DNA of 64,000 bases. Source: Pegoplata infirma. Its lineage: Eukaryota > Arthropoda > Insecta > Diptera > Anthomyiidae. The translations under genes and the position numbers were made by a program. Shown piece by piece: positions 1 to 12,218 of this stretch. How positions within the stretch are numbered: position 1 is the first letter of the stretch; each line of letters begins with the position of its first letter. The notes beneath the pieces are model-generated. The model saw only the letters and a list, made by a program, of their open reading frames with translations, searched no databases and was not told where the DNA came from. The DNA lies in the NCBI GenBank assembly GCA_963921195.1, contig OY992538.1:58022852-58086851 (forward strand). The letters run 5' to 3'.

Positions 1-246
1 GAATGGTAAAAACAAGTACAAACATTTTTTTTTTATCAAAAAATCATTTTTTTCAGATTTTTTTTTTTCAGAAGATTATTTTTTTTTTGCAAAAAATCTT
101 TTTTTCAATGTGGCAAATTAATTAAAAAATGTGAATTAGTAAATTGGAAAATTATTTGAGATTTAATAAGTTTAATTACCACACATAAAAGTGCAAGATC
201 GTGAAACCCCATAATGTCATAACATTTGAATTTTTGTTTGTTTTAG
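1..246 (+). other. ClC-b: ClC-b intron, partial
   Basis: AT-rich sequence with homopolymer runs and no supported coding frame. It ends in a T-rich tract and an AG at 245-246, directly before a codon-clean exon. I read it as the 3' part of an intron whose donor lies left of the window. Confidence 0.7.
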
Positions 247-864
247 AATGATCGTTCTACAGGTCGTGTTTGCGGTATCATACTACGTTCACAATTAATT
301 GTTATACTCTTAAAATCCCTTTATGAGGAAAAGAAACGCTTTTGGATAGACGAGACTACAATACAAACATTTAGAGATGTGTATCCACGCTATCCTTCCA
401 TTGATGTATATTTTTTTTTTAATTCACTGAAAACAAATTTGCAATTTTATTCTTTCTTTTTTTTTGTTTTTTTTTTAGAAAGTACGCATGCATGATGATA
501 AAGTCAATTATACTGTAAATTTGGATATATTTATGAATCCATCTCCGATATGCTCAAGACAGGTAATTTGTTATAAATTCTGTGGCAAAAAGGAAAAAGT
601 TCACAAGAAATTTTAAATACACCATTTTCAATTGAATTTACTCACTAAATATAGAAACTTTATACATCATTTCAAACTGAATTTTTTAAATAATATAAAA
701 TATTATAATTGTAATTTTAATGTTTTGTTTTTCTATTTTAGCACGATTCTGTTCCAAAAATTTTCAACAAATTTCGTGCCTTGGGTTTACGTCATTTAAT
801 TGTGGTTGATCGTGAAAATCGTGTAACTGGTATTATAACACGTAAAGATTTTTTACATAAATGA
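247..864 (+). CDS. ClC-b: CLC-7-type chloride/proton exchanger, C-terminal exons
   Basis: Three exons, 247-405, 479-562 and 742-864, join in frame through two short introns (73 and 179 nt) with GT/AG borders; TGA is at 862-864. They encode the last 121 residues visible here. The product carries the cytoplasmic CBS-domain region of a CLC antiporter: [13 protein letters not shown], then [12 protein letters not shown], the IFMNPSP segment that begins CBS2, and [26 protein letters not shown] at the end of CBS2 (given here across two motifs, [13 protein letters not shown] and [10 protein letters not shown]). This pattern matches CLC-7, a lysosomal/endosomal 2Cl-/H+ exchanger, whose fly counterpart is ClC-b. 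The membrane-spanning part lies left of the window, so transport residues cannot be checked. CLC-6 is the main alternative but fits less well from memory. Confidence 0.88.
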
Positions 865-917
865 TAATTTATATGATTTAAATATTTTTTTAGTTGCTTT
901 TTTTTTATATTTTACTA

Positions 918-923
918 AATAAA
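918..923 (+). promoter_or_regulatory. Poly(A) signal of ClC-b
   Basis: A canonical AATAAA 54 nt after the stop codon, followed by T-rich sequence. The short 3'UTR is typical of a compact dipteran gene. The cleavage site is inferred, not seen. Confidence 0.7.
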
Positions 924-1049
924 CTATTTTAATATCTTAAAATTAATGTTTTATTTTTGTTTAATGATCTAAGCTGATAACAAGGGCCAGTAAGTTTGTA
1001 CTCTGAAATATGTACTCAAAACCAAATAAAACTTATAAAAATTGGAAAA

Positions 1050-1305
1050 AAATTTAGGACGAATTTTCGAATTTTTTTGGTGTTCTAGATTTCACATCCG
1101 AATTTCTTTTTCGTTTTGTTTCACATAAATAAAATTTGGTGAAAGTAAAACGAATGCGTTGTTTTCCTTATAATTTTTTAAATTTTAATTATTTGATTTC
1201 AACTTCGAATGAAAACGTGATCAAGAAAACACGTAACTTGATTGCATGTGATTCGGAAATTTTCATGTGAATTGAAGAGTTGTGAAAGACAGATCAGAGG
1301 CCTTA
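1050..1305. repeat. Degraded dispersed repeat (shared with 44430-44695)
   Basis: This stretch reappears in reverse orientation at 44430-44695 and partly at 28915-29100. Shared blocks are a TTTCACATAAATAAA core, an AAAGTAAAACGAATG block and an end block reading CAGAGGCCTT here and GGGCCTCTG there. No target duplication was found, so the edges are approximate. Confidence 0.5.
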
Positions 1306-1464
1306 ATAATTTTTTACTTTGATAAATGAAAAAAAAAATTATTTCGGTCGGACAAGTATTTCACCTCGAAAAAAATGTGAGGCCTGCTCAACAGGCAAAT
1401 TAATAATGTTTACAATAAAATTCATGAAAAATGAAAAAAATAAGCCAGAAATAAAATGTTATAC

Positions 1465-1560
1465 TAAATATGACCCATAAATATGCATTTATAGCAGAAT
1501 ACTAGCAAAATATGCATTTTCAACAGAATATGCAAAAATATGCACTAACGAATCGATGTA
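1465..1560. repeat. AAATATGC motif cluster, hAT fragment
   Basis: Five copies or near-copies of AAATATGC occur here. The same motif is repeated just inside both ends of the complete hAT-like element at 29766-30980. I see no termini, so this is probably a subterminal fragment of that family. Confidence 0.4.
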
Positions 1561-1699
1561 TTTTCAAGCAAATTCTTTGATTTGCAAAGATATTTAGTTT
1601 GTGCTGTTCTTAGACTAACAGGAAAAAACATGTAATTGCATGAAAGTCCTCTCCTTGGTAATTATATAGATTGCCATACAAAATTAAGGCCAGTGTTCC

Positions 1700-2907
1700 A
1701 AAAATTAATTCACAAAAAAAATGTGAAAATTTAAATTCTGATCCTAAGTAGTTTGGTATTGCATTTGAGCGAAATCGGTTCAGCGGTTCAAAAGTTATGA
1801 ACTAAAATGTATAAAAACCTCGAAAATTTTGGTATATTCTACATAACCTAACAAGTAAGAAAATTATAGTCGGTCAAGACCGACCATATAATACCCTACA
1901 CCAGTGTTTCCCGGACCATGGGTCCCAAGTTCAAACATGGACTGATTAGATCTATATTTTGTCAAATCTTTAATAAGTGTAAAAAGCAATCACTAATCAA
2001 ATTTGAGTGGAATAGGCTTCTTTTTGTTGACAATAAATCGCTTCATCGGGCAAAATTTCCACATGGGACCTAAGTCCAAAATGGTCCGATGATAATTAGA
2101 TTTGATAAGGTTATTAAAGTACGCGTTCAACATACACAAACAGAATTTTAATTAAATATTTTCTATTTTCATGAAAATTGAGAGATTTATGTGAAAATCG
2201 GGAAGGTGGTTTGTATGGGGGCTACTAGAAGAACTGGTTCGATTTCTTTAAAATTCGGAATGGTGATTTGTGTGTATAAAACATTAATTCCTGCCAAATT
2301 TTGAAAAGATACCTATTAAAATGCGACTATTAGAGTCATTTGAGCCAAAACTAAAGAGGACCTTTGTATGTGGGCTAGGTCTAAATATGGACCGATTTTT
2401 TCCAATTTCAATAGGCTTCGTCCTTGGGCCAAAAGAGGCTTAAGTTTTAAATTTCAAGTCAATTGATCGAGAATTGCGACCTGTATCGTGTTTACACCGT
2501 TTACATGGACAGACAGACGGACGGACGGACGGACATCGCTAAATCGACTCAAAAAGTGATTCTAAGTCGATCGGTATACTTAAAAGTGGGTCTAGGACCA
2601 ATATTTCGGGTAGTTACAAACATCAGCACAAACTCATTATACCCTGTACCACAGTGTGGTGTAGGGTATAAAAATACAAAATGCTTTAAATTTGCTGCTG
2701 GTTGGCATATGTGAACAAAATTGGACACAGAATGGAATTTTTACAAGTACAAACCAATTTTTTTACAAAAAACAAATTAAATTTCGGATTTTTGTTTTCA
2801 CCAAAAAAAATTTTTCGCGTAATTTTTTTTTTTTTTAATAATCTTTTATTACATTGTGGAGGGTATCAATACATTCGGCCAAGCCGAATTTAACTTTTTT
2901 ACTTGTT
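1700..2907 (+). mobile_element. INE-1-like (Helentron-associated) copy, interrupted
   Basis: The left block (TTTGGTATTGCATTTGAGCG, then GCGGTTCAAAAGTTATGAAC) and the right block from 2671 match the intact copy at 24838-25440. The right end has GTGGAGGGTAT, a small hairpin (TTCGGCC/AGCCGAA) and ends ACTTGTT near 2907. The insert at 1849-2670 splits AACCTA from AAAATACAAAATGC, which are contiguous in the other copies. The family has no transposase and would depend on a rolling-circle helicase encoded elsewhere. Confidence 0.65.
1849..2670. mobile_element. Second INE-1-like subfamily, nested
   Basis: Begins ACAAGTAAGAAA with a tip hairpin (GTCGGTC/GACCGAC at about 1869-1885), then ATACCCTACACCA at 1891-1903. 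The inverse TGGTGTAGGGTAT lies at 2657-2669. The internal GGACGGACGGACGGACATCG tract is shared in type with INE-1/DINE-1. It interrupts a sister-family copy, which defines both borders. A short open frame at 2463-2714 is not a gene. Confidence 0.65.
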
Positions 2908-3464
2908 TATTTTGGACTGCATCGTGTCTTCCACAGACAGACGGACGGACATCACTAGAATGTCTTACAAGGGAAGTATCTCAACCCTTATGAACCGATT
3001 TGCCTGAAACTTAAAATATATATAAAAGAGACCATTTTAAGGTTGGGGTGTCTCGGCTTATAGGCCATATGAAAGGTCGAATAAAAACAACTATAATTTA
3101 ATTTAAAAAATTGCCGAAAATGGTGGGTTTTCCTACGTTCTAGACATTTAAAAAAAATCTTAAAATTTGTTTCATAGAAACTTAACTTTGATCAACGTTT
3201 GGAGTTGTTGGTGAACGTTTTCTTAAAGGCCAAAACTTTGATCGAAGAGCGCCACGGGTTAAAATGATCAGATTTGTCTCAAATTAATTTTAAATGACAG
3301 TTTGTCTCAAGCTCTGAAAGGGTAAAGGAAAAAAAAATTTTAGATTTTTTCTTAAAATTTCTTGAACGTAGGAAAAAAACCGCCCTATCTCAAAAACCGT
3401 TTGACCGATTTAATTTTTTTGATATTCGTGTTCAGCGCATAAAAATTAAAAAATATGGTTGTAT
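2908..3464. repeat. Host-element flank left of the fold-back nest
   Basis: The first ~100 bases are an INE-1-like piece (CAGACAGACGGACGGACATC). The rest, from GATCGAAGAGCGCCACGGG to ATATTCGTGTTCAGCGCAT, reappears at 25640-25865. It continues after the nested element at 6837-7020, so one older repeat was split by the insertion at 3465-6836. No coding frame is supported. Confidence 0.5.
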
Positions 3465-6400
3465 GAGTTAAAACACCTCAATTCAACCGAAAAAAGTAGC
3501 ATTTTTGACCTAACCCCTATCGAATTTGATGAAACTTGAAATATAGTTGGGCCCTTACAAAAAAAATCATAGTGCCAAAATTTTGGACTTCTTCCCGCGG
3601 TATGGGGTCTTGAAAATTGGCAAAATCGTATATATTTGACAAAAGTGTTCTGAGATAAATAAAGATAACTCGAAAAGTAATAACAATACCGGTCTCAGTC
3701 AGGTTGCAAATAATAGCTAATGAGGCAGCCTTTAAAATGGCACTCCCCAAGATTTTTTTGAAAAAGGTCAAAGGTCATTTGTTTTAACCTTAATTCTTGG
3801 AGAGCTATATCTTAAAAAACTATATTTTTAAAATTTTGGAAAAAATATATCGTCGGTGCGCCGACCAGAACACCTATGTGTTTTTTATGAATTGTTCAGG
3901 AGAGCAAAAAAACCGTTTTATTTTGCCAATTCGCAACATTTTTTTAAAGTAAGTTTTTTTTATTTTTTCTAAACCCATTTAAAAATATTACGCGTTGAAA
4001 ACCATACAAAATCTTTTTTTAATCTGAAGTGGTACAAGATTTTAACAAAAAACTACACATAGGTGATTTTGTTTCGGACTTTTTACATGTTTATAAAAAA
4101 TATATAATACACATAGGTGTTTTTGTTCTTAAATTTATTTTAAATAAATTTTTATTTGTTGTTCAAAAGTAAAAATTTTGCTAGTTATATATCCGCATGG
4201 ACTTGTAGCGAAATATTGATGGTATTCACGTTAGAGTTTTTATCCTTGCAATGTGCGAAATGCAACATTTACTACAAAAAACACACGTAAAATTATTTTG
4301 GTGTTTTTTTTCATCCCATGTGTTTGTTGTAAAAAGTTTTTCATTTCGTACTTTGCAAGGCTGAAAACTTCTGATGTGAATTTTGTTATCACAAAGAGAC
4401 GGAAAAACTTTACCAATGCAGAAAGTGATTATCAGGAAAACCAAAATAATAATAAGTAATAAGTCAAAAAAAGTATTAAATATAATTCTGATGCAAAAAA
4501 TGGCAAAATGTATCTTCAGTGAAATGAAATGGCGAATCTTTTCGTAGAACATATTAACCCTCTATCTGCCATTTTTAGGGGTCATTTTTGTCCTTTTTTT
4601 AAATATCCTCATACAACACCACCTACACCACAAAAACGTACATTAACGGGTTAAAATCTTCTACAAAGATTTTCTGCATCAAATTTTACTATGGGTTGTC
4701 AAAGTCCAAAAGTTCCTGCAAAGTTCAAAATGGTTAAAAAAGTAAAATTGTAAATTATCAAATACTGTTAAACTTTTTTTTTTGCAAAAGTCGAGTGAAA
4801 TAAGTCGAAAAAAAATATAAATCTGCTTTTGAGCTAAATAAAGTTAAGAGATAATTCAGTGAAAATTGATGGCGGTTCTTTTCTTTGTTAACCCTTTATC
4901 CTCATTTTGGTGCTTTTTTTAAATATCATCATAGTCCACTACTAAGGCATACGTATAAAGGGTTAAACAATATTACAAACATTTTCTGCATCAAATTTTA
5001 CTAGGGGTTGTCAAAGGCCAAAAGTTCGTGCGATGTAAGCAAAAGGTTTAAAAAAGGAAAATTTTAAATTATCATAATTTGTTAAATTGTGTCTTACCAA
5101 GATACTTTACAATTTTACTTTTTTAAGCACTTTTCGCACGAACTTTTGGCCTTTGAGAACCCCTAGTAAAATTTGCTGCAAAACTTTTTTGTAGAACATT
5201 TTAACCTTTTAAACGCACGTTTAAGTGAAGTTCTATGAGGGTATTTGGCAAAAGGACCAAGATTACTCCCAAAAATGGAAGATAATGTGTTCCAAAAAAA
5301 GAACCGCCATCAAATTTCACTGAAGACATCATCATTTAGCTCAGACAAAGATTTATATTTTTTTTTTACTTATTTTACACGACTTTGGTGAAAAACAATT
5401 TAACAGTTTGTGATAATTTACAATTAAATTTATTTAAGCATTTTGCACTTTTCGCACAAAATTTTGACCTGTGACAACCCCTAGTAAAATTTGATGTAAA
5501 ACTAATTTTTTTGTAGAACATTTTAATCCTTTAACCGCACGTTTTAATGGCGTTCAACGAGGATATTTAAAAAAAGTACCAAAACGACACGTAAAAATGG
5601 GACACACAGGGTTAATGTATGTAAATGTATGTCCTTAGAAACGAACCGCCTTAAAATTTCACTAAGGACATATTTTGATATTATTTACCTCAGAATTATA
5701 CTTTATACTTTTTTTAGCTTGTTCAAAACGCATTTAAAAAAAATTTGGAAATTATTTTTTTTTTAATCGTGTTGCACAGTGTTATGCAATAAAGTTTCGG
5801 AATATTACAAAAAAAATGTTCAGAAAACTTTTAAAATATTAATTTATAAAAAACCAAAGGCAGACGCAATGTTTTTACGTTTAAATCAAAAACAGTTATG
5901 TGTACTAATAACACATAAGTGTTTTTGCCGGAGAATTTCTATTATAGGTAACACATAGGAGTTTAAGCTAACTTTGAAACCATTTGAGATAACGGGAAAC
6001 GCTCTGGGGGATAAATGCATTACCTGATAGGCTTCCTAATGGGCCAATAAAAAAAAAATAAAAAAATTACACATAGGTGTTCTGGTCGGCGCACCGACGA
6101 TATGTTATTAAGGTCACCTGTACTACTTAAGTTTAAATTTTCAGGATGGAGACTTCATTGGAACTTTTTATATTAATAGAAACATAGTGACAGGAAACGC
6201 GGTGTATTTTCCCTTAGAAAAAAAAATATTTTTTTTTGTCTCTGAGATTCTGGTACCAAAGTTCACTTTTCTGAATGTTTTTGACGTGCTGAGTCCATAT
6301 ATGACCTTTGAACTGACCTATCGCTATTAGTTTTCGAGAAATCTGCACATAAATGTGTGAAAATTGCTAAAATGCTATTGCTGTGTTTTTTTTTAACATT

Positions 6401-6836
6401 TAGGTGCATATATCTTGAAAAGTAAAGCGATAGGCCAGTTCAAATGTCATATTTGGATAACAACATATATTTTTTCCAAAATTTTAAAAATATCGTTCTT
6501 TGAGATATAGCTCTATAAAAATTAAGGTTTAAACCAATGACCATTTGCCAAAAAAATCTTGGGGAATGCAGTTTTAAAGGTTGTCTCATTACCTATTATT
6601 TGAAACCTGAATGAGACCTGAATTGTTATTTCTTTTCGAGATATCTTAATTTATGTCAGAAAACTTTTGTCAAATATATAAGATTTTGTCAATTTTCAAG
6701 ACCGCATATCTCGAATACTGGAATGACCAGAAGCCTGAAAAATCTCTTTTTTATTAAAGTAATCCCCAGTGCTTAATTTCATTAAATTTGGAGAGGGTGC
6801 AGTCAATTTCTCGGTTGAATTGAGGTGTTCTAGCTC
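3465..6836. mobile_element. Fold-back element with GAGTTAAAACACC termini
   Basis: The termini are inverted: GAGTTAAAACACCTCAATTC at the left, and GAATTGAGGTGTTCTAGCTC at the right. They are flanked by direct GTAT repeats (3461-3464 and 6837-6840). A second copy of the family lies at 14832-16169 without the internal insertion, which validates both boundaries. Long inverted arms and lack of a coding frame mark it as non-autonomous. Its arms hold blocks such as GAGATATAGCTCT next to TTAAGGTTAAAACCAATGACC, also seen at 15166-15240 and 15810-15860. Confidence 0.7.
3851..6099. mobile_element. Nested fold-back element, CGTCGGTGCGCC termini
   Basis: The tips are CGTCGGTGCGCCGACCAG and CTGGTCGGCGCACCGACG, flanked by ATAT on both sides (3847-3850, 6100-6103). 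The empty site is visible at about 15213-15223, where the related element runs through unbroken. Each tip contains its own small hairpin (GTCGG/CCGAC). The interior has four diverged copies of one block, two direct (about 4560-4740, 4880-5060) and two inverted (about 5120-5290, 5440-5610), marked by AAATTTTACTAGGGGTTGTC or its complement. The short frames at 4226-4552 and 4253-4459 lie inside this repeat. Confidence 0.75.
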
Positions 6837-7071
6837 GTATCGCAATTTTAATTTTTTTTAATTTTTCAAAAGTCCAAAATTTTGATCGCGGGTGCCACGT
6901 GTTAATTTTATACGATAGGCCTCAAATTTGTACCATATAATTTTTAGATCTAGTAGAATAAAAATTTCCGGTCACATGTGAAAATCAAAAGTTGAAGAAA
7001 AAATGTCGCCCTACTGTCTACACTCAGTTACCAAAATATACATACGGTAAATAAAATGATGTTTTCTTGTT
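6837..7071. repeat. Right flank of the split older repeat
   Basis: Continues the repeat begun before 3465: TTTTGATCGCGGGTGCCACG and a tract resembling 26300-26400. A short spacer follows up to the terminal repeat at 7072. Confidence 0.45.
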
Positions 7072-7670
7072 TGCACCACAATCTCAAAAATTTACATTCT
7101 TATATGGAGTAAAAAAATTTAAAAGTTTTTTGACAAAAAAAGCTGTGGTTGTTAGTACATCCTTTTTTACCAAATTTTTTTTTTTTGATTTTTGTTATTT
7201 TTTAATTGCTATTTTATTTAGAATTTCACGCTCGACACATTGACGCTAAAATTTTGTAAATCGGTCTAGTAGTTTTGGAGTTATAGATATTTTACGATAT
7301 TTTTTCTTACGCACTGACTATGGTTGCCAAGTTTGTCGAAAAATATTTTTTTACGGGGTAAAAATTTGGGTTACATATTCTGAAAGAGCATAAAAAGTTG
7401 GGACGTATTGGTTTCCGACCCAAATCGGGCCTATATTTACCGAGCTATTGACGAAAAACCAAATTGTGGCAACCCTTGAGAGAATTTGAAATTTTAATTT
7501 TTCTCAAATCAAAAAAATCTTAAAATCGTTATATCTCCGAAACTACTGGACGGATTTACAAAACTTTAGCATCAATGTGTCGAGCGTGAAATTCTACATA
7601 AAATAGATGAAAAATATGGAGTAAAAAAATTTAAAAGTTTTTTGACAAAAAAAGCAGTGGTTAGTTAGTA

Positions 7671-9278
7671 CACGCAAAAAAAAACTTGTGTCGGAGTGAG
7701 CAAAAATCTGGCATAATTTTACCAAAAATATGCTAAAACTACAACCGACGAAGTAGTTTTCGTAATTTAGCCAAAACACTTATGTAAAAAATTTTGAAGA
7801 AAATGCTAATGCTATTTAAGCAAAAACTTGGTAAAATATTCCAAAAGAAATATGGTGAAATATACCAAAATTATTTGAAAAGCTGACTAAAAATAATGCT
7901 AAAAATTACCACATTTATGCTAAAATAAATTTTCAGTAAATTTTTGTAAAAATTTGTATATTTGTTGAATTTAAAATTTTCACAGAATAAATCCATATTA
8001 ATATAATAAATGTTGTGTAGGATTTAATTTACCACCGACCAACTGACCCTTTTTGTACAATTTTCTCGAGTGACTGCTGCCTACGCTTCTTCTTGAAGTA
8101 AAGGATCCGCTATAGCTTCACGAATTTATTTAAAAGCATCCTGTAAAAATAGAAAATTATTACAAAACATAAATTTTTAATTTAAAAAATTGGTTAACCC
8201 TATTGGCACAGACTAATACAGACTCGACATAAGTGACAGGTGTCAAAAAAGTATTTCTGAACCATATGGTTAATATTTTCAAATTATTCTACGAATTAGG
8301 TTAGAAAGAGAAAACTGATATAACGCGCCATAAGAAAAATGGATGCCAGATCGGATTTTGTTGTTTCACTCACTCCTAAGTCGTAGAAAGTGTTGCCATG
8401 TTAGCGTAAAACAGACTAAAAACCGCTGTGTTTTCTCCTAAAATCGCTTAGTTTTTCCCCATTTTTTCTTATAAAACCCTACTGTCGAGTCTGTATTTAG
8501 TCTGTGCCATTGGTCTCTTGGTAAGGAGGAACACTTACTTTGTCATTCCATTTGTAACTCATCAAAACAGGTATGGACTCCCTAGGCTTTGGGTTTTTAG
8601 GTTTTAATATTATAACTAAAGGCAGGATTGGTGTCCACGCTCTTTATTGTAGTGAAGGATTCTCCATAGCTTCAAAAATTTATTTAGCAGTACCCTGTAA
8701 AAATATAAAATTATTACCAAACACTAATTTTTAACTAAAAATCTATTAAACCTTATTGGTGTCTTCGGAATGCGGGTATACTCACTTTATCATTCCATTT
8801 GTTATTCATCGAAACATACGTCTGGGACTCCATTGGTTTTTCTTATTGAATGGTGTTTTAAGTGATGAAAGCAAAATTAACTTTAACATTCTTTTATCTT
8901 ACATTTATTTATCTTTTAGAAAACTAATTATTTATTTTTATTTATGTATTAATTTATTTTTATTTTATATATCAATTTCCTCTTTACGTTTTTATAACAC
9001 AAAAAATAAACGAACAACGCACGCACACAAAAATACAAAATGAAAATGGCGGTCTGTATTTGTTTTGTTTTTTTGTTGTTTTCTTTCGATAAATTTTTGT
9101 GCAGGTAATTTGCGTTATTGAGCAAGCTACTTGGTTATTTTACATAAAAAATGAATTATGTTACTTTAACATCGACAAGCATAATATTAGCAAAAATTTG
9201 GTAAAAATTTTTTTTTGGTATGAAAAAAGTTTTACCAAGTAGGATTGCTCAATCTTACACAGATTTTTTTTTTGCGTG
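7671..9278. mobile_element. TA-flanked MITE, CACGCAAAAAAAA termini
   Basis: It interrupts a satellite unit at GTTAG-TA-CATCC: TA stands on both sides (7669-7670 and 9279-9280). The inverted ends start CACGCAAAAAAAAA and stay similar for about 35 bp (GTGTCGGAGTGAGCAA against GTGTAAGATTGAGCAA). A ~90-bp internal segment (CCCTGTAAAAATA to ATTGG) occurs twice, near 8135-8210 and 8692-8760. TA duplication and CAC-type ends suggest Tc1/mariner-type mobilisation. No transposase is present, and the frame at 8756-9043 has no recognisable content. Confidence 0.75.
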
Positions 9279-9627
9279 TACATCCTTTTTTTTGACCAAA
9301 AATTTTTTTTTGATTTTTGTTATTTTTTAATTGCTTTTTTATTTAGAATTTCACGCTCGACACATTGACGCTAAAATTTTGTAAATCGGTCCAGTAGTTT
9401 TGGAGTTATAGCGATTTTACCATATTTTTTCTTACGCACTGACTATGGTTGGCAAGTTTGTCGAAAAATATTTTTTTACGGGGTAAAAATTTGGGTTACA
9501 TATTCTGAAAGAGCATAAAAATATGGGACGTATAGGTCTCCGACCCAAATCGGGCCTATATTTACCGAGCTATTGACGAAAAACCAAATTGTGGCAACCC
9601 TTGAGAGAATTTGAAATTTTAATTTTT

Positions 9628-9728
9628 CCTATACCGGTGTTTGAAACCGGTATAGGAAATACCAGAAATGTCTATAATTTTTAGAAATTAAATATTTCTT
9701 TTGCATTTTTTCAACTTGAACCCTTAAT
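9628..9728. repeat. ~100-bp insert with an 11-bp perfect hairpin
   Basis: Only one satellite unit has this insert. Its left edge is CCTATACCGGT (9628-9638), a 7-base loop, then ACCGGTATAGG (9646-9656). Other units read straight from AATTTTTC into TCAAATC. The origin is unknown. Confidence 0.6.
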
Positions 9729-11784
9729 CTTAAAATCGTTATATCTCTGAAACTACTGGACGGATTTACAAAACTTTAGCATCAATGTGTCGAGCGTGAA
9801 ATTCTACATAAAATAGATGAAAAATATCGAGTAAAAAAATTTCAAAGTTTTTCGACAAAAAAAGCAGTACATTCTTTTTTTTGACCAAAAAATTTTTTTT
9901 TGATTTTTGTAATTTTTTAATTGCTATTTTATTTAGAATTTCACGCTCGACACATTGACGCTGAAATTTTGTAAATCGGTCCAGTAGTTTTGGAGTTATA
10001 GCGATTTTACCATATTTTTTCTTACGCACTGACTATGGTTGGCAAGTTTGTCGAAAAATATTTTTTTAAGGGGTAAAAATTTGGGTTACATATCCTGAAA
10101 GAGCATAAAAAGATGGGACGTATAGGTCTCCGACCCAAATCGGTCCTATATTTACCGAGCTATTGACGAAAAACCAAATTGTGGCAACCCTTGAGAGAAT
10201 TTGAAATTTAAGTTTTTCTCAAATCAAAAAAATCTTAAAATCGTTATATCTCCGAAACTACTGGACGGATTTACAAAAATTTAGCATCAATGTGTCGAGC
10301 GTGAAATTCTACATAAAATAGATGAAAAATATGGGGTAAAAAAATTTCAAAGTTTTTCGTCAAAAAAAGCAGTGGTTATAGTACATCCTTTTTTTTTGAC
10401 CAAAATTTTTTTTTTTTTTTGTTATTTTTTAATTGCTATTTTATTTAGAATTTCACGCTCGACACATTGACGCTAAAATTTTGTAAATCGGTCCAGTAGT
10501 TTTGGAGTTATAGCGATTTTACCATATTTTTTCTTACGCACTAACTATGGTTGCCAAGTTTGTCGAAAAATATTTTTTTACGGGGTAAAAATTTGGGTTA
10601 CATATTCTGAAAGAGCATGAAAAGTTGGGACATATAGGTCTCCGACCCAAATCGGGCCTATATTTACCGAGCTATTGACGAAAAACCAAATTGTGGCAAC
10701 CCTTGAGAGAATTTGAAATTTTAATTTTTCTCAAATCAAAAAAATCTTAAAATCGTTGTATCTCCGAAACTACTGGACGGATTTACAAAACTTTAGCATC
10801 AATGTGTCGAGCGTGAAATTCTACATAAAATAGATGAAAAATATGGGGTAAAAAAATTTCAAAGTTTTTCGTCAAAAAAAGCAGTGGTTATAGTAGTACA
10901 TCCTTTTTTTTTTGATTTTTGTTATTTTTTAATTGCTATTTTATTTAGAATTTCACGCTCGACACATTGACGCTAAAATTTTGTAAATCGGTCCAGTAGT
11001 TTTGGAGTTATAGCGATTTTACCATATTTTTTCTTACGCACTGACTATGGTTGGCAAGTTTGTCGAAAAATATTTTTTTATGGGGTAAAAATTTGGGTTA
11101 CATATTCTGAAATAGCATAAAAAGATGGGACGTATAGGTCTCCGACCCAAATCGGGCCTATATTTACCGAGCTATTGACCAAAAACCAAATTGTGGCAAC
11201 CCTTGAGAGAATTTGAAATTTTAATTTTTCTCAAATCAAAAAAATCTTAAAATCGTTATATCTCCGAAACTACTGGACGGATTTACAAAAATTTAGCATC
11301 AATGTGTCGAGCGTGAAATTCTACATAAAATAGATGAAAAATATGGAGTAAAAAAAATTTCAAAGTTTTTTGACAAAAAAAGCAGTGGTTAGTACATCCT
11401 TTTTTTTTTAACCAAAAATTTTTTTTTTGATTTTTGTTATATTTTAATTGCTATTTTATTTAGAATTTCACGCTCGACACATTGACGCTAAAATTTTGTA
11501 AATCGGTTTAGTAGTTTTGGAGTTATAGCGATTTTACCATATTTTTTCTTACGCACTGACTATGGTTGGCAAGTTTGTAGAAAAATATTTTTTTACGGGG
11601 TAAAAATTTGGGTTACATATTCTGAAAGAGCATAAAAAGTTGGGACGTATAGGTCTCTGACCCAAATCGGGCCTATATTTACCGAGCTATTGACGAAAAA
11701 CCAAATTGTGGCAACCCTTGAGAGAATTTGAAATTTTAATTTTTCTCAAATCAAAAAAATCTTAAAATCGTTATATCTCCGAAA

Positions 11785-12218
11785 TTTTTTAAAAATGCCA
11801 ATTTATTAAAAAACATGCCACTATTTTTTCTTTTTTAATTTTTTTTTTTTTAAAGTTTAGATGTTTGTCCATCCACACAAAAAAATTCAGAAATACGTTC
11901 TTCGTTTTTTTTTCGAGGAAATCGCATTTGAACTTTAAATTTCATAACAATTTTGTAATTTGCTTGTATTTTCTTGATTTAACGTTGCGAATGAGTATTA
12001 TTAATTGCATAAATGTTACTCATTCGCAACGTTAAATCTAAGAAATACAAGCAAATTACAAAATTGTTATGAAATTTAAAGTTCAAATGCTCGAAAAAAA
12101 GAAGAACGTGTTTCTGATTTTTTTTGTGTGGATGGACAAACATCTAAACTTTAAAAAAAAATTTAAAAAAGAAAAAAAAGTGGCATGTTTTTTTAATAAA
12201 TTGACATTTTTAAAAAAT
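11785..12218. mobile_element. Near-perfect palindromic fold-back element
   Basis: Arms of about 205 bp (11785-11997 and 12017-12218) are complementary almost throughout. Paired blocks include ACATCTAAACTTTAAA, ACAAGCAAATTACAAAATTG and AACGTTGCGAATGAGTA. The loop is under 20 bases. It terminates the last satellite unit. The next 34 bases (12219-12252) form another hairpin, GGAAAATTTCAGAAC with its complement. Confidence 0.75.

Larger units (their letters stand above)
7106..11784. repeat. Tandem ~500-515-bp satellite-like array
   Basis: The anchor GAATTTCACGCTCGACACAT starts at 7221, 9346, 9936, 10448, 10948 and 11463. Spacing is 512, 500 and 515, and 515 for the first pair once the 1610-bp insertion is subtracted. 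The 9346-9936 step is longer because of a ~100-bp insert. Each unit also holds the complement (ATGTGTCGAGCGTGAAATTC) near its far end, so every unit is itself a hairpin. Units look roughly 95% alike by eye. The last one is cut at 11784. Confidence 0.8.

Noticed and set aside
2510..2535. GGAC microsatellite as a functional repeat
   Set aside because: This tract is part of the INE-1-like element and recurs in other copies at the same internal position.
9766..10029. Minus-strand 87-residue Lys-rich frame
   Set aside because: It lies across a repeated satellite unit and its interior sequence recurs in the other units.
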